Below, piece by piece: positions 34,927-42,619 of a stretch of 46,154 nucleotides of DNA. The stretch is taken from assembly GCF_014904755.1 (NCBI RefSeq), contig NZ_JACZFQ010000029.1, positions 1 to 46,154 on the forward strand, read 5' to 3'. Position 1 is the first letter of the stretch. Each line of letters starts with the position of its first letter. Below the pieces are notes generated by a model. It did not search any database, was not told the origin of the DNA, and saw nothing but the letters and a program-made list of their open reading frames with translations. The position numbers were made by a program, and so were the translations under genes. This DNA is from Neoluteolibacter marinus. GTDB taxonomy: Bacteria; Verrucomicrobiota; Verrucomicrobiia; Verrucomicrobiales; Akkermansiaceae.

Positions 34927-36509
34927 TCGGAAGCGATGGCATCCGGGACCACCCGCGCCGGAGCCACGGGCTTGAGCCGACGAACGAAGACATGATCGAT
35001 TTCCACTTTGGGGGCCCGCGCCGGCTGGGTCAGGCGTGCACCGCTCTTGTCGACCGCAGCCCCAAGCGACCCGACTTTCTTCAAGGTTTCTGAACCGGGA
35101 ATGTCATTGAAATCCCCTCCCACGATCATCGGTCCGGTGGTGTCTCCCAGCATCCCGGCCAAGGCCACGGCCTGACCCAGCCGGCGTTCTTCGTCCTGGT
35201 GGTCGAGGTGGACGGAAACCACCCGCACCGGCTTCCCCGCGACCGACGCCGTCGCCTCGAAGGCGATGCGCGGTTCGCCGTCACCGGGCAATCGGTGAAC
35301 CGCGGTCGCGCCAAGCTTCCCCTTTGAAAGAATCGCATGCCCATACTCGCCACCGTCGTGGTCGATCGCCTTGCCGAAGGCACCGTGCATGCCGGTCAGC
35401 CGTGCGAGCTCGGCTGCTTGGTCGACGTTGCCGCTGCGCCGGCAGCGATTGTCCACCTCTTGCAGGACGACAACGTCCGGTGCCTGGGCCCGGATCACGC
35501 TGGCGATGCGCTCGAGGTCCAGCTTGCCGTCTTCCCCCACCCCATGGTGAAGGTTCCATGACATGAACCGGACGGTCCCCTCCGCCATCACTTCCCTCGC
35601 CCCCCACTGCTTTGCGAGTGCCTCGACCATCGATCCATCCACGGTGCAAGCCGCGGTGGCCAGGGCATCGCTGGTGGTTGCATCGGCCGCCACGATCGTC
35701 ACCGCCAGGTGACGGGTCAGGCCGAGCCCGGTGGACGGGTCGATGATGTGGGAGTAGCCGACGCCATCGATCTCGATCCGCTGCTGCAGGTCACCCGACG
35801 TGGAGACCGCGCAATTGGACAACTCCAGCTGTCCGGAAAGATCATCCTTCTGCAAAGTCCTCACGCCCACCGACCAGCCCCGCTTGCCCGGGGGCGGATC
35901 GCCGAGCCGCAGGTCGCCTCCCGCCGCGATGCAGGTCGAGGCGAAGCCCCGTGACCGCATCAACTCGAACATCGCGTCGGCCGTGTAGCCTTTGGCAATT
36001 CCCCCGAGATCGAGCCGCATGCCGTCGTGCCCCAAGGTCGCGGTCCGCGTTCCTTCGTCGAGTTCCAACAACTTCCACCCGCATGCCGACCTGGCGCTCT
36101 CCAAAACCGCAGGTTCCGGGAGTTCCCCCCGCCGGCGGGCCTCGCGCCACAGGCGGGTGAGCGGTCCCATCGTCGGATCGAAACGCCCGTCGGTCCGTCC
36201 GGCGAAGCCGATGGATTTCTCCAACAGGTCGAACAGGCGCGGCGACAGTGCCACCGGCCGCCCGGCGGTGCCTTGCGACAAGCGCAGCAACTCGCTGTCG
36301 GCGATGTAGTCGGAAGCGACCGCCTCGATCTCGCCCGCAAGCTTGAACGCCTCATCCGCCGCCGCCTTCGCCACGGCCTCGTCCTCGCCGTGACAAGTGA
36401 TGGCGAAACGGGTTCCCATCAGGCCGCGCTCGAAGGTGAACCTCGACGGTGCGGCCCACAGCGCGGCGATCATTTGCAACGCAACCAAGTGCCGGAGGAC
36501 GGCCCTCAT
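34887..36509 (-). CDS. ApbE-like FMN transferase fused to EEP phosphodiesterase domain
   Basis: 540 aa in two parts. An N-terminal signal peptide (VALQMIAALWAAP) is followed by an ApbE domain to about residue 312: GRFDPTMGPLTRLW, LDLGGIAKGYTADA, AAGGDLR, SHIIDPSTG and DATTSDALATAA. ApbE proteins bind FAD and attach FMN to a Thr of exported flavoproteins using Mg. From about residue 313 there is an endonuclease/exonuclease/phosphatase domain with MSWNLHHG, LQEVD, GGEYGHAILSK, GGDFNDIPGS, IDHVFV and SDHRPVVVE, all needed metal and catalytic residues. Fusion of the two in one exported polypeptide is unusual. The start at 36509 forms an ATGA overlap with the FGE-like stop. The ORF's upstream extension to 36653 is only a shadow. 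Substrate of the EEP domain unknown; FAD or a lipid diester are guesses. Confidence 0.85.
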   Translation of the reverse strand: MRAVLRHLVALQMIAALWAAPSRFTFERGLMGTRFAITCHGEDEAVAKAAADEAFKLAGEIEAVASDYIADSELLRLSQGTAGRPVALSPRLFDLLEKSIGFAGRTDGRFDPTMGPLTRLWREARRRGELPEPAVLESARSACGWKLLELDEGTRTATLGHDGMRLDLGGIAKGYTADAMFELMRSRGFASTCIAAGGDLRLGDPPPGKRGWSVGVRTLQKDDLSGQLELSNCAVSTSGDLQQRIEIDGVGYSHIIDPSTGLGLTRHLAVTIVAADATTSDALATAACTVDGSMVEALAKQWGAREVMAEGTVRFMSWNLHHGVGEDGKLDLERIASVIRAQAPDVVVLQEVDNRCRRSGNVDQAAELARLTGMHGAFGKAIDHDGGEYGHAILSKGKLGATAVHRLPGDGEPRIAFEATASVAGKPVRVVSVHLDHQDEERRLGQAVALAGMLGDTTGPMIVGGDFNDIPGSETLKKVGSLGAAVDKSGARLTQPARAPKVEIDHVFVRRLKPVAPARVVPDAIASDHRPVVVELMSDP

Positions 36510-37606
36510 TCGGTGTCGCCGTCCATGTTCCAGTAGCGGTGCATCTCCTCCACCGGCGGGGTCTTCAGCGGGCGGACGACGCGGAAGCCCAGCCACGGGG
36601 CATTGGTGAAATACCACAGCGATTTCGGCAGCTGGGGATCGATCATCTTCCAAGCCGGGTCACTGCCCAGGCGGGCCGCGGAACGGAGCCGGTCCGGATC
36701 GTCGTTCCAGCTCCCGCCGCGAACCACGGTCGGATAACGCTTGGTGATGACCGTCCATGGATTGATGTCGCCGTCCTTCAGCGCCGCGTAGGCATCCGGC
36801 GCGTATTGCCCGAGACAGAGCTCGGCAACGTTGCCATGCATGTCGAACAAGCCCCAGGCGTTCGGCTTCTTGCCACCCACCGCCTGATACTGGAAATCCG
36901 AGTTCTCCGCCAGCCAGGCGTAGTCGCCGAGCTGGGCCGGATCGTCGCCGAATCCATAGGCCGTGGTCGTCCCGGCGCGGCAGGCGTATTCCCACTCGGC
37001 TTCCGTCGGCAACCGGTAGAAGTGACCGGTCTGGGCGCTCAGCCACTCGCAGAACTTGCTGGCGGCATGCTGGGTCACGCCCACCGCGGGACAGTCCTTG
37101 GCATAGCCGTCGCCCATGCCGAAATTCATCGGAACATACGGCGGCGTCGGCTGGGTCACCACGTCGACCAGGGTCTCGCCGTCTTTTCGTTCCGGCGGCT
37201 CGGAGGTGGTGATGTTGCCGTCGCGGTTGAGCGTGCCGTCCTTGTTGCGCGACTTCTGGTTCTCCATGAACGGCTGGTAGAGCGCCCAGGTCGTCTCCAC
37301 CTTCGCCATCCAGAACGGCTCGATCTTCAATTTCCTCTGCGGCCCTTCGTCGGGCAGCCGTCCTTCCTCGGCCTCGGGTGAACCGATGGTGAACTCGCCG
37401 CCCGGAATGACGACCAGATCCAAGGTCGCGTCTTCCGTCTGCGGAACCTTCTCGGTGTATGGCTTCATCGCCTCCGCCGCCGGGTCGGCAGCCTTCGCGA
37501 TCGCCTCGTGGATCGCCCGGGTGGTCGGCAACAGATCAGGCTTCGGAAGGGCATCGTCCGCGCGGCAAACGGCGAGCGGCAAGCAAACCAGCAGTGGTCT
37601 CAGCAT
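36506..37606 (-). CDS. Secreted FGE-sulfatase-fold protein lacking the copper cysteines
   Basis: 366 aa with a signal peptide (LRPLLVCLPLAVCRAD). It has the formylglycine-generating-enzyme fold: IPGGEFTIGSPEAEEGRLPDEGPQRKLK near the N-terminal third, VETTWALYQPF, then RLPTEAEWEYACRAGT, NAWGLFDMHGNVAELC, RGGSWNDDPDRLRSAAR and LGFRVV at the end. True formylglycine oxidases carry a catalytic Cys pair just after RGGS; here that stretch has none, so a binding or structural role is more likely than sulfatase activation. No sulfatase gene is nearby. The listed start is ATG at 37606, with a GTG at 37609 as alternative. It overlaps the ApbE gene (ATGA) and begins 12 nt after the oxidoreductase stop. 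Confidence 0.85.
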   Translation of the reverse strand: MLRPLLVCLPLAVCRADDALPKPDLLPTTRAIHEAIAKAADPAAEAMKPYTEKVPQTEDATLDLVVIPGGEFTIGSPEAEEGRLPDEGPQRKLKIEPFWMAKVETTWALYQPFMENQKSRNKDGTLNRDGNITTSEPPERKDGETLVDVVTQPTPPYVPMNFGMGDGYAKDCPAVGVTQHAASKFCEWLSAQTGHFYRLPTEAEWEYACRAGTTTAYGFGDDPAQLGDYAWLAENSDFQYQAVGGKKPNAWGLFDMHGNVAELCLGQYAPDAYAALKDGDINPWTVITKRYPTVVRGGSWNDDPDRLRSAARLGSDPAWKMIDPQLPKSLWYFTNAPWLGFRVVRPLKTPPVEEMHRYWNMDGDTE

Positions 37607-37618
37607 CACGATGGTGTT

Positions 37619-38914
37619 TCAGGCCAATTTGTAGGTCCCCGGCACCGGCACCGGAGCAATCGGGAACGAGTCGGGGAATGCCAGGCTGTCCGGTGCCTGG
37701 TCCTGATCCGCCTCCCACAGCTGCTTCCAGGTGATGCGTTGGCCGGTATGCGCCGCCTCGCGGCCGAGGATCGCCAGCATGGTGCTGTTGGCCATGTATT
37801 CGCCCGTGTTGATGATCTCACCCTTGCGCAGGGCGGCGAAGAATTCGTTGTGGCAGACCTGATACATGTTCTGCTGGGTGCCCGGTTTGGCGCGGTACAT
37901 CCACTGGCGCTTCTTGCCGTCGGGACCGAGCACCATCGGCGAGCCGGGGCAAATCACGGTGCCGTTCTCACAGAAGATCCGGTCGATCACCTCGCCGTGG
38001 AGCCCCGGGTACTGACGCTCGCCGACCTGACAGAAGACGCCGCCGGGATACTCGTAAGCCACGTTGTAGTGATCGTAGACGTTGCCGATGTCCTTGCGCA
38101 TCGCCCGGCCGCCGCTGGCGACCGCCGCGACCGGCGCCACGTCGCCCATCGCCCAAGCCACCTTGTCCACGGTGTGGATCGCCTGCTCCAGCAAGGGACC
38201 GCCGCTCAGCCACTCGAAATTGTTCCACCATGCGACCTGCCATTCCACGTCGCCGATCCCGTCCGGCTTGGTCATGCCGGGCTGCAACGGCTTCGGCGGC
38301 GAGCCGAGGTAAGTCCCGTAGAGGGAAACCACGCGGCCGAGTTCGCCCGAGGTGATCTTGCCATAGGCTTCCCGCACGCCCGGTGCGAAACGCCAGCAAA
38401 AGCCGTGTTGGATCGCCACGTTCTTCTCCTTCGCCAGCTTGGCCGACTCGAGAACCGACTTCACGCCGGCGACATCGACCGCCATCGGCTTCTCGGCGAA
38501 GACATGCTTGCCGGCTTCCACCGCTGCACGGAGATGCTGCGGACGGAACCCGGGAGGCGACGCGAGCAGAACGACATCCACTCCGCTCTCAAGCACCGCC
38601 TTGAAGGCGTCGAGACCGGCAAATCGGCGTTCCTCCGGCACCTCGACCTTGCCGCCGAAGGAGGCCAACTGCTGCAAGCTACTGGTGATCGCCGGGGCGA
38701 AGGCATCGCCCATGGCCCAGAGCTTGACGTCCGGGTCCGCGGACAGCGCCTGGCTGGCGGCCCCCGTGCCACGGCCGCCACAGCCGATGAGGCCGATCTT
38801 CAGCACCTGGCGGGACGCGTCCTCGCCGCGGACAATGGCCGGAAAGCCGGTGACAGCCAGCGTGCTACCTGCCAGCCCGAGAAATCGACGACGGTTAAAT
38901 TCGGTGGTTTTCAT
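37619..38914 (-). CDS. Tat-exported Gfo/Idh/MocA-family oxidoreductase
   Basis: 431 aa NAD(P)-dependent sugar or inositol dehydrogenase-type protein. A twin-arginine signal (FNRRRFLGLAGSTLAVTGFPAIV) is followed by the Rossmann fold: KIGLIGCGGRGTGAA (GxGxxG-type), an Asp-rich strand, VLLASPPGFRPQH, and EKPMAV (the conserved EKP Lys). The C-terminal alpha/beta domain has GGPLLEQAIHTVD with a conserved active-site His. Tat-exported members are common in Verrucomicrobiota and Planctomycetota, where they act on sugars or glycosides; the exact substrate cannot be given. It is the first gene of a three-gene minus-strand operon with the FGE-like and ApbE-EEP genes. The ATG at 38914 is the clear start. 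Confidence 0.9.
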   Translation of the reverse strand: MKTTEFNRRRFLGLAGSTLAVTGFPAIVRGEDASRQVLKIGLIGCGGRGTGAASQALSADPDVKLWAMGDAFAPAITSSLQQLASFGGKVEVPEERRFAGLDAFKAVLESGVDVVLLASPPGFRPQHLRAAVEAGKHVFAEKPMAVDVAGVKSVLESAKLAKEKNVAIQHGFCWRFAPGVREAYGKITSGELGRVVSLYGTYLGSPPKPLQPGMTKPDGIGDVEWQVAWWNNFEWLSGGPLLEQAIHTVDKVAWAMGDVAPVAAVASGGRAMRKDIGNVYDHYNVAYEYPGGVFCQVGERQYPGLHGEVIDRIFCENGTVICPGSPMVLGPDGKKRQWMYRAKPGTQQNMYQVCHNEFFAALRKGEIINTGEYMANSTMLAILGREAAHTGQRITWKQLWEADQDQAPDSLAFPDSFPIAPVPVPGTYKLA

Positions 38915-38980
38915 AGCGAAAAGTGATCGTTGTTGGCGACTTTTACCGGTTCGGATGCTGAGATCTATCAGCCCGACAAG

Positions 38981-39006
38981 GAAGCTTTCAGTTCACGAAA
39001 AGCTTC
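38981..39006. other. Imperfect hairpin upstream of the oxidoreductase gene
   Basis: GAAGCTTTC (38981-38989) pairs with GAAAAGCTTC (38997-39006) around a short loop, with one bulged A. It lies about 70 bp upstream of the Gfo/Idh start and just downstream (minus sense) of the decayed region. There is no T-run after it on either strand, so a terminator is not supported. It could be a regulatory hairpin or chance. Confidence 0.3.
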
Positions 39007-39032
39007 AACGCCACCGCCCCGGCATTTCGTTC

Positions 39033-39123
39033 CCCGGGAGCGCCGGTCCTCAGACCGGCAGTGAGGATTAGAGCGAGTATTGAAGGGCCCTTCGAGCCGG
39101 CCTGAGGACCGGCGGTCCCGGGT
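39033..39123. repeat. REP/BIME-like inverted repeat
   Basis: Two hairpin units lie head to head. CGCCGGTCCTCAGACCGGC is at 39041-39059, and GCCGGCCTGAGGACCGGCGG at 39096-39115 is almost its reverse complement (about 18 of 19 aligned bases). Matching extends outward as CCCGGGA/TCCCGGG. Each unit also folds on itself through GCCGG(T)/(A)CCGGC stems. About 36 bp separate the units. This is the layout of paired REP units (BIMEs). Only one pair is visible in the window, so genome-wide recurrence is untested. Confidence 0.6.
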
Positions 39124-39133
39124 GCGCTACAAC

Positions 39134-39460
39134 CTTTGCCACCACCTGCACGACCACATCATCCCTATCCAGATACTTGTAGGTCGCCAGACGGCCCACG
39201 AAGGTCACCCCGCGCTCCGCCTTCGCCGCCTCCCAGTACCGCCGGAACAGCTCCGGGTTTCCACCGAAGGGCTTCGGGCAGAACCTCACGTTCGTCCCGT
39301 CCCACTCGCAGGGATACTTGCGGCCGATCACCGCCATCTCCACATCTTGCTCCAGCCAGTGAGAGTGATCCACCGCCCGGGTCCAGGCGTTCACCCGGTT
39401 GCATTCGTTGATCTCGAAATGCAGCCGTTTCGGTTCCCGCGAGTATTCGAACACCTCCAC
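39134..39460 (-). pseudogene. 3' remnant of a UDP-galactopyranose-mutase-like gene
   Basis: About 109 codons that look like the C-terminal end of a UDP-galactopyranose mutase or a close relative: NAWTRAVDHSHW, then RKYPCEWDG, PKPFGGNPELFRRYW and VTFVGRLATYKYLDRDD. The last corresponds to the family's conserved FAD-proximal VxFxGRLxxYxYLDMD tail. The FAD-binding N-terminus is absent. Directly upstream is a different, also broken, gene in shifting frames, so this is a fossil fused to another fossil. Its 3' end runs straight into the REP-like repeat. Family assignment is moderate. Confidence 0.55.
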
Positions 39461-40067
39461 CCGGTGTCCCCCAAAAGTCCCGCCGTCTCGGGGGCCTCGG
39501 CCCAGTCCAGACAGGACAGGCCGTGTTCCGCCATCAGCGATGGCGAACAGGACTTCCTGGAACACGAAGCGCCCGTGGCAGCGCCGGAACTCCAGCACGG
39601 TGGCCAGCAGCCGCGCACTCTAGCGGCAGAGCGGATTGAAGGACCGGCACTCCTGCTGGAAGACGTCGCGCGCATGTCCCCAGTGGTGCCAGCCCCAATC
39701 GTCCGCCGCGACTTCACCGCGCGAGCTGAAAATTCGGCGTCGATCGCCACCGTCGCGTCGGCCAGCTTGGAGAAATCCTCTCTACCGCCCGCCACATCGT
39801 CCTCGATGAACCACACGTTGGCCGGGTTTCCGCCCATGGTCCGATTCAAGTGCATCCACGCCCGCGCCCACGCGGCCAGCGGCCGGCACCGCGGGAAAAA
39901 CCGGAAAGATGCTCATATCCAGCCATTTCCGCGTCGGAATACCGGACGGCGTCGTGGCCCGGCTCATCGGCGACCACTTCCACCTCGCCGAGCCCCTCCA
40001 GCATGGCCTGCAAGCCAACCGTGACGACACCCGGACGGCGGGAGAGGATCAGGAAGCGCTCCTTCAT
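39461..40067 (-). pseudogene. Decayed gene, possible glycosyltransferase
   Basis: A coding remnant spread over all three minus-strand frames. It starts MKERFLILSRRPG at 40067, in an ATGA overlap with the sulfotransferase stop, and runs to GYEHLSGFSR. It then continues in another frame as MHLNRTMGGNPANVWFIEDDVAGG to about FSAR. A third frame gives DDWGWHHWGHARDVF and CRSFNPLCR, followed by an in-frame stop (39620-39622) and EFRRCHGRFVFQEVLFA. It ends back in the second frame with AEHGLSCLDWAEAPETAG. At least three shifts plus one nonsense codon are needed, so it is a real pseudogene rather than a single sequencing error. WFIEDD resembles the acidic metal-binding motif of GT-A glycosyltransferases, but the family is not identified. 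Confidence 0.55.
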
Positions 40068-40672
40068 CGGGCAGCTCCCTCCGGCAGACCCCGCGAGGTC
40101 TTTCCGTTCCAGCCCGCCCGCAGGTCGCCGGCGACCCAGGGTGCAAGCATTCCCTGCAAGCCCTCCTCCCACTCCGGCTTTTCGTCCATGCGGTGGGCCC
40201 GGCCCATCGCCGGTACGGGCCGGCCGATCAACCCGCTCACGACCGCTGGCAATTGATCCAGCTGCTCCAACGTCAAAACCGCGGCATAGGGCTCCGCGCT
40301 GTCACCGAGCCAATGTGTCTGCGCGTCGGTGTGCCAGGCGATCGAAGGATAGCCCCGGTAATAATCCAAGCGTTCGCAAAAAGCCCGGAACGACCGAGCC
40401 GGCGCTTCACCTTCCCTCACCACCCGGTGCTGGTAGGCCGAGCGGATCCGCTCGTACGGATCCCGGTGCACCGCGATCATCGGGATCCCCGCCGCGAATG
40501 CCTCCGAAGCCGGATGGGCCATCCCCAGTTCCTCCAACCATTCCGTCTCCCCCGGTTCGGGCGGGTGTCCGCAGCGCATCTCGAAAAGCATGCGGATGAT
40601 ACTCAAGGTCCCGGTCTTCGGGGCAACGGCGATGCCGTATCCCAATTCAGAATCCACAAAGACGGTGCGCAT
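40064..40672 (-). CDS. Sulfotransferase-family protein
   Basis: About 202 aa. It has the two PAPS-binding signatures of sulfotransferases: APKTGTLS near residue 18 (5'-phosphosulfate loop, normally PKxGTT/S) and AVHRDPYERIRSAYQHRV (3'-phosphate-binding RDP..R..S.Y). PAPS is the sulfate donor; the acceptor is probably a polysaccharide, as in carbohydrate sulfotransferase family 2, but that is inferred. The frame is open to 40822, which would overlap the 502-aa gene; the ATG at 40672 (MRTVFVDSELGYGIAVAPKTGT) puts the loop at the expected distance. It starts 22 nt after the 502-aa stop. The next gene (ATGA overlap) is a pseudogene. It may decorate a surface glycan. Confidence 0.78.
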   Translation of the reverse strand: MRTVFVDSELGYGIAVAPKTGTLSIIRMLFEMRCGHPPEPGETEWLEELGMAHPASEAFAAGIPMIAVHRDPYERIRSAYQHRVVREGEAPARSFRAFCERLDYYRGYPSIAWHTDAQTHWLGDSAEPYAAVLTLEQLDQLPAVVSGLIGRPVPAMGRAHRMDEKPEWEEGLQGMLAPWVAGDLRAGWNGKTSRGLPEGAAR

Positions 40673-40694
40673 GAGGAACTTGGCCCGCGAGCCG

Positions 40695-42203
40695 TCAATT
40701 CGCCGCTGCGCCGGCTTTCTCGATTTCCGCTTCAATTCGCTTTCTTGTCTTGGCGTCATATATCGAATTCGCCCATTCCCGCGCAGAAGACATGTCACCT
40801 TGAGACGCCGCGATCTTCGCAAAAGAAGCTGAAATATACTGAGATTTAGACGGTGGAATTGAGTTCCTAATATTTTGATACCAGTCTGAAGCTCTCTGAG
40901 AATCAGAATCCATCCAAACAGTCATTGCCTCTTCCAACCAGTAGTCCTTAAAACTAGACTTGCCAGCCACAATGTCCATCAATGCGCCTTCTGGATTTTC
41001 TTCAACTGCGCGATGCAAGAGATTCCGCTCCCGAGACCAGACTTTTCCTTCAATAGTCTTCTTAAGAACAGGATCCTCTATTTGACTGACAAGATCCCAA
41101 GAATCAGCAATACCCGCCGTCGACGCCTTGTGGGTAAGTAGTAAATCGCGAATAATCCCCGTCTGCGCAACGGGATCAGCCGAGGCCCACATTGCAAAAG
41201 CCTCCGGGTCGCCTGATCTCCACGCATTTATGATCAAGGAAAGATCCTCAGTATTATCGTTGCGTTCAATCACCGCCTCAATTGCCTTTTGGGGATCCAC
41301 CTTAACCATTTCCACGGCAATCATCTTCCTCATCTCCGTCGAAACATCGATATTGTTATGATATATTTCCCAGGAAACATCAAATGGAACCGACTTGGCC
41401 GACTTCCACAAAAAAACATCTAATACTGACACCTCGTCTCGATTCGACGCGTCAATAGCCATCCCCACTTCCACAACCTCCTTGAAAATTCGCCTCTGGT
41501 CAAAGCTGGATAGTGAAGCCAAATTCGTTCCAACAGCGTCAATCGCAATTCTCGCCACATCGGCGGGAGTTTTAGAAAAATCCAGAAATTTCAAATCAAC
41601 AAACTTATCGCGAATCAGCCTAAAACGAAGCCCCGCCAATGCACTTTCTCGAGCTTTTGATTCAGTAAATGTCCCCACCGCATAAAATAGTTCATCCATC
41701 GAACTGCTAGACCCGGAGAATGCAGCGAGAGTTAGTTCTCGAAGCAGATCGCCTTCGTAATTCCCCCCTTCGATTATTTCCAAAACGCTCCCAATTTCTC
41801 CCTGATTCGAGCATTTGGCTACAGCTGCCTTCATCAGCGAAAGGCGAAGATTTGGATTCAGCGATGCACTTTCAAGAGCAGCTAAAGCATCAGGCAATTC
41901 AGACAATTCAAGAGTGTCCAACGCCTTCCACAGCAACATTGGATCATCGCGATCAGACCAACTGCTCAACTTACGCAAGAAGTCTGAAGCAGAACGAGAG
42001 ACCTCTCGAATTTTTCTCCGCGACTGATTCTCATGATTGCTAGCGTCACTAAAGTTGCGAGTGGACATGCTATGCAAGTCATGCAATTCGTCATTGCTCA
42101 CTCCTCCAGAATTCGAATTCGAATCCTCGGAGTTTCGCAGCAACAGACACAGACATCCAAGCATGATGCAAAAACCTCCCGCACCAATGAGCCTCTTTAT
42201 CAT
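40695..42203 (-). CDS. Membrane-anchored repeat-containing protein, unknown function
   Basis: 502 aa. A short N-terminal hydrophobic segment with Cys residues (GGFCIMLGCLCLLL) suggests a membrane anchor or lipoprotein, followed by a Ser/Asn-rich linker. The rest is helical with degenerate repeats typified by AFAMWASADP, DPQKAIEAV, ENPEGALMDI and DSDSQRASDWYQNI, reminiscent of HEAT/TPR-like helical repeats that recur in verrucomicrobial proteins. No catalytic motif is recognised. It lies in the AT-rich island (40.74-42.6 kb) with codon use unlike the GC-rich neighbours (many AAA, ATT, GAT). It follows the Tat-exported small protein by 7 nt, so the two are likely co-transcribed. Function unknown. 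Confidence 0.75.
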   Translation of the reverse strand: MIKRLIGAGGFCIMLGCLCLLLRNSEDSNSNSGGVSNDELHDLHSMSTRNFSDASNHENQSRRKIREVSRSASDFLRKLSSWSDRDDPMLLWKALDTLELSELPDALAALESASLNPNLRLSLMKAAVAKCSNQGEIGSVLEIIEGGNYEGDLLRELTLAAFSGSSSSMDELFYAVGTFTESKARESALAGLRFRLIRDKFVDLKFLDFSKTPADVARIAIDAVGTNLASLSSFDQRRIFKEVVEVGMAIDASNRDEVSVLDVFLWKSAKSVPFDVSWEIYHNNIDVSTEMRKMIAVEMVKVDPQKAIEAVIERNDNTEDLSLIINAWRSGDPEAFAMWASADPVAQTGIIRDLLLTHKASTAGIADSWDLVSQIEDPVLKKTIEGKVWSRERNLLHRAVEENPEGALMDIVAGKSSFKDYWLEEAMTVWMDSDSQRASDWYQNIRNSIPPSKSQYISASFAKIAASQGDMSSAREWANSIYDAKTRKRIEAEIEKAGAAAN

Positions 42204-42210
42204 ATTTCAA

Positions 42211-42555
42211 TTAAATATTATTTCCTGAAGCATTATCACAGGGAGAAAACTTTGGCGGCACATCATCAATAATATTACCATAAACGTCACATTCAAGCGA
42301 TCCGTTCAAATTATCCACCACATTCCCACTATCATCCTTAATGTAGCACTCAACAGCACACTCAATCCACACCAACCCATCGACATTGACAGTGTAGCAT
42401 TCGGAGACGCTGCAAGTTTTTGTTAATACCGGAACTTTGTATTTACCGCCACTTGATGCGTTCACAAGCCCTGAAAAAATTGTTAGGCTGGAAACTGCAG
42501 CCGCAGCAACGACGCTGCGCTTCATGAAGGACCGGCGGGTAATGGATTGGTTCAT
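42211..42555 (-). CDS. Small Tat-exported Cys-rich protein
   Basis: 114 aa. The N-terminus carries a twin-arginine signal (TRRSFMKRSVVAAAAVSS) ending near ASS, so a mature chain of about 80 aa is exported folded. The mature part has six Cys in three loose groups (TCSVSECYTV, ECAVECYIKDD, LECDVYG plus SPCDN), which could form disulfides or bind a cofactor, since Tat substrates often fold around metals in the cytoplasm. No family is recognised. It is AT-rich like the following gene, 7 nt downstream, and divergent from the CobW-like gene (64-bp gap containing a CTATGATCACATAG palindrome). Confidence 0.72.
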   Translation of the reverse strand: MNQSITRRSFMKRSVVAAAAVSSLTIFSGLVNASSGGKYKVPVLTKTCSVSECYTVNVDGLVWIECAVECYIKDDSGNVVDNLNGSLECDVYGNIIDDVPPKFSPCDNASGNNI

Positions 42556-42564
42556 GGTGGTTTT

Positions 42565-42578
42565 CTATGATCACATAG
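42565..42578. promoter_or_regulatory. Palindrome between divergent genes, possible operator
   Basis: CTATGATCACATAG has five-base arms (CTATG/CATAG) around ATCA and sits in the 64-bp gap between the Tat-exported protein and the CobW-like GTPase. Its position fits a repressor or activator site for one or both genes. Only the sequence symmetry and position support it. Confidence 0.25.
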
Positions 42579-42619
42579 TGTTTGACACATGGGTGGGGGG
42601 GCATGGCAAGAACTTTTGC

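Noticed and set aside
36510-36653. N-terminal extension of the ApbE-EEP reading frame
   Set aside because: It would overlap the end of the FGE-like gene and precede the signal peptide; the ATGA-coupled start at 36509 is better.
36506-37606. Active sulfatase-activating formylglycine-generating enzyme
   Set aside because: The fold motifs are present but the catalytic Cys pair after RGGS is missing, and there is no sulfatase nearby.
38981-39006. Hairpin as rho-independent terminator
   Set aside because: No T-run follows on either strand.
40673-40822. Upstream extension of the sulfotransferase frame
   Set aside because: It overlaps the 502-aa gene, is Arg/Lys-rich without homology, and moves the PAPS loop too far in.
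42437-42619. Upstream extension of the CobW-like frame
   Set aside because: It runs antisense through the Tat-exported gene and places the P-loop too far from the N-terminus.
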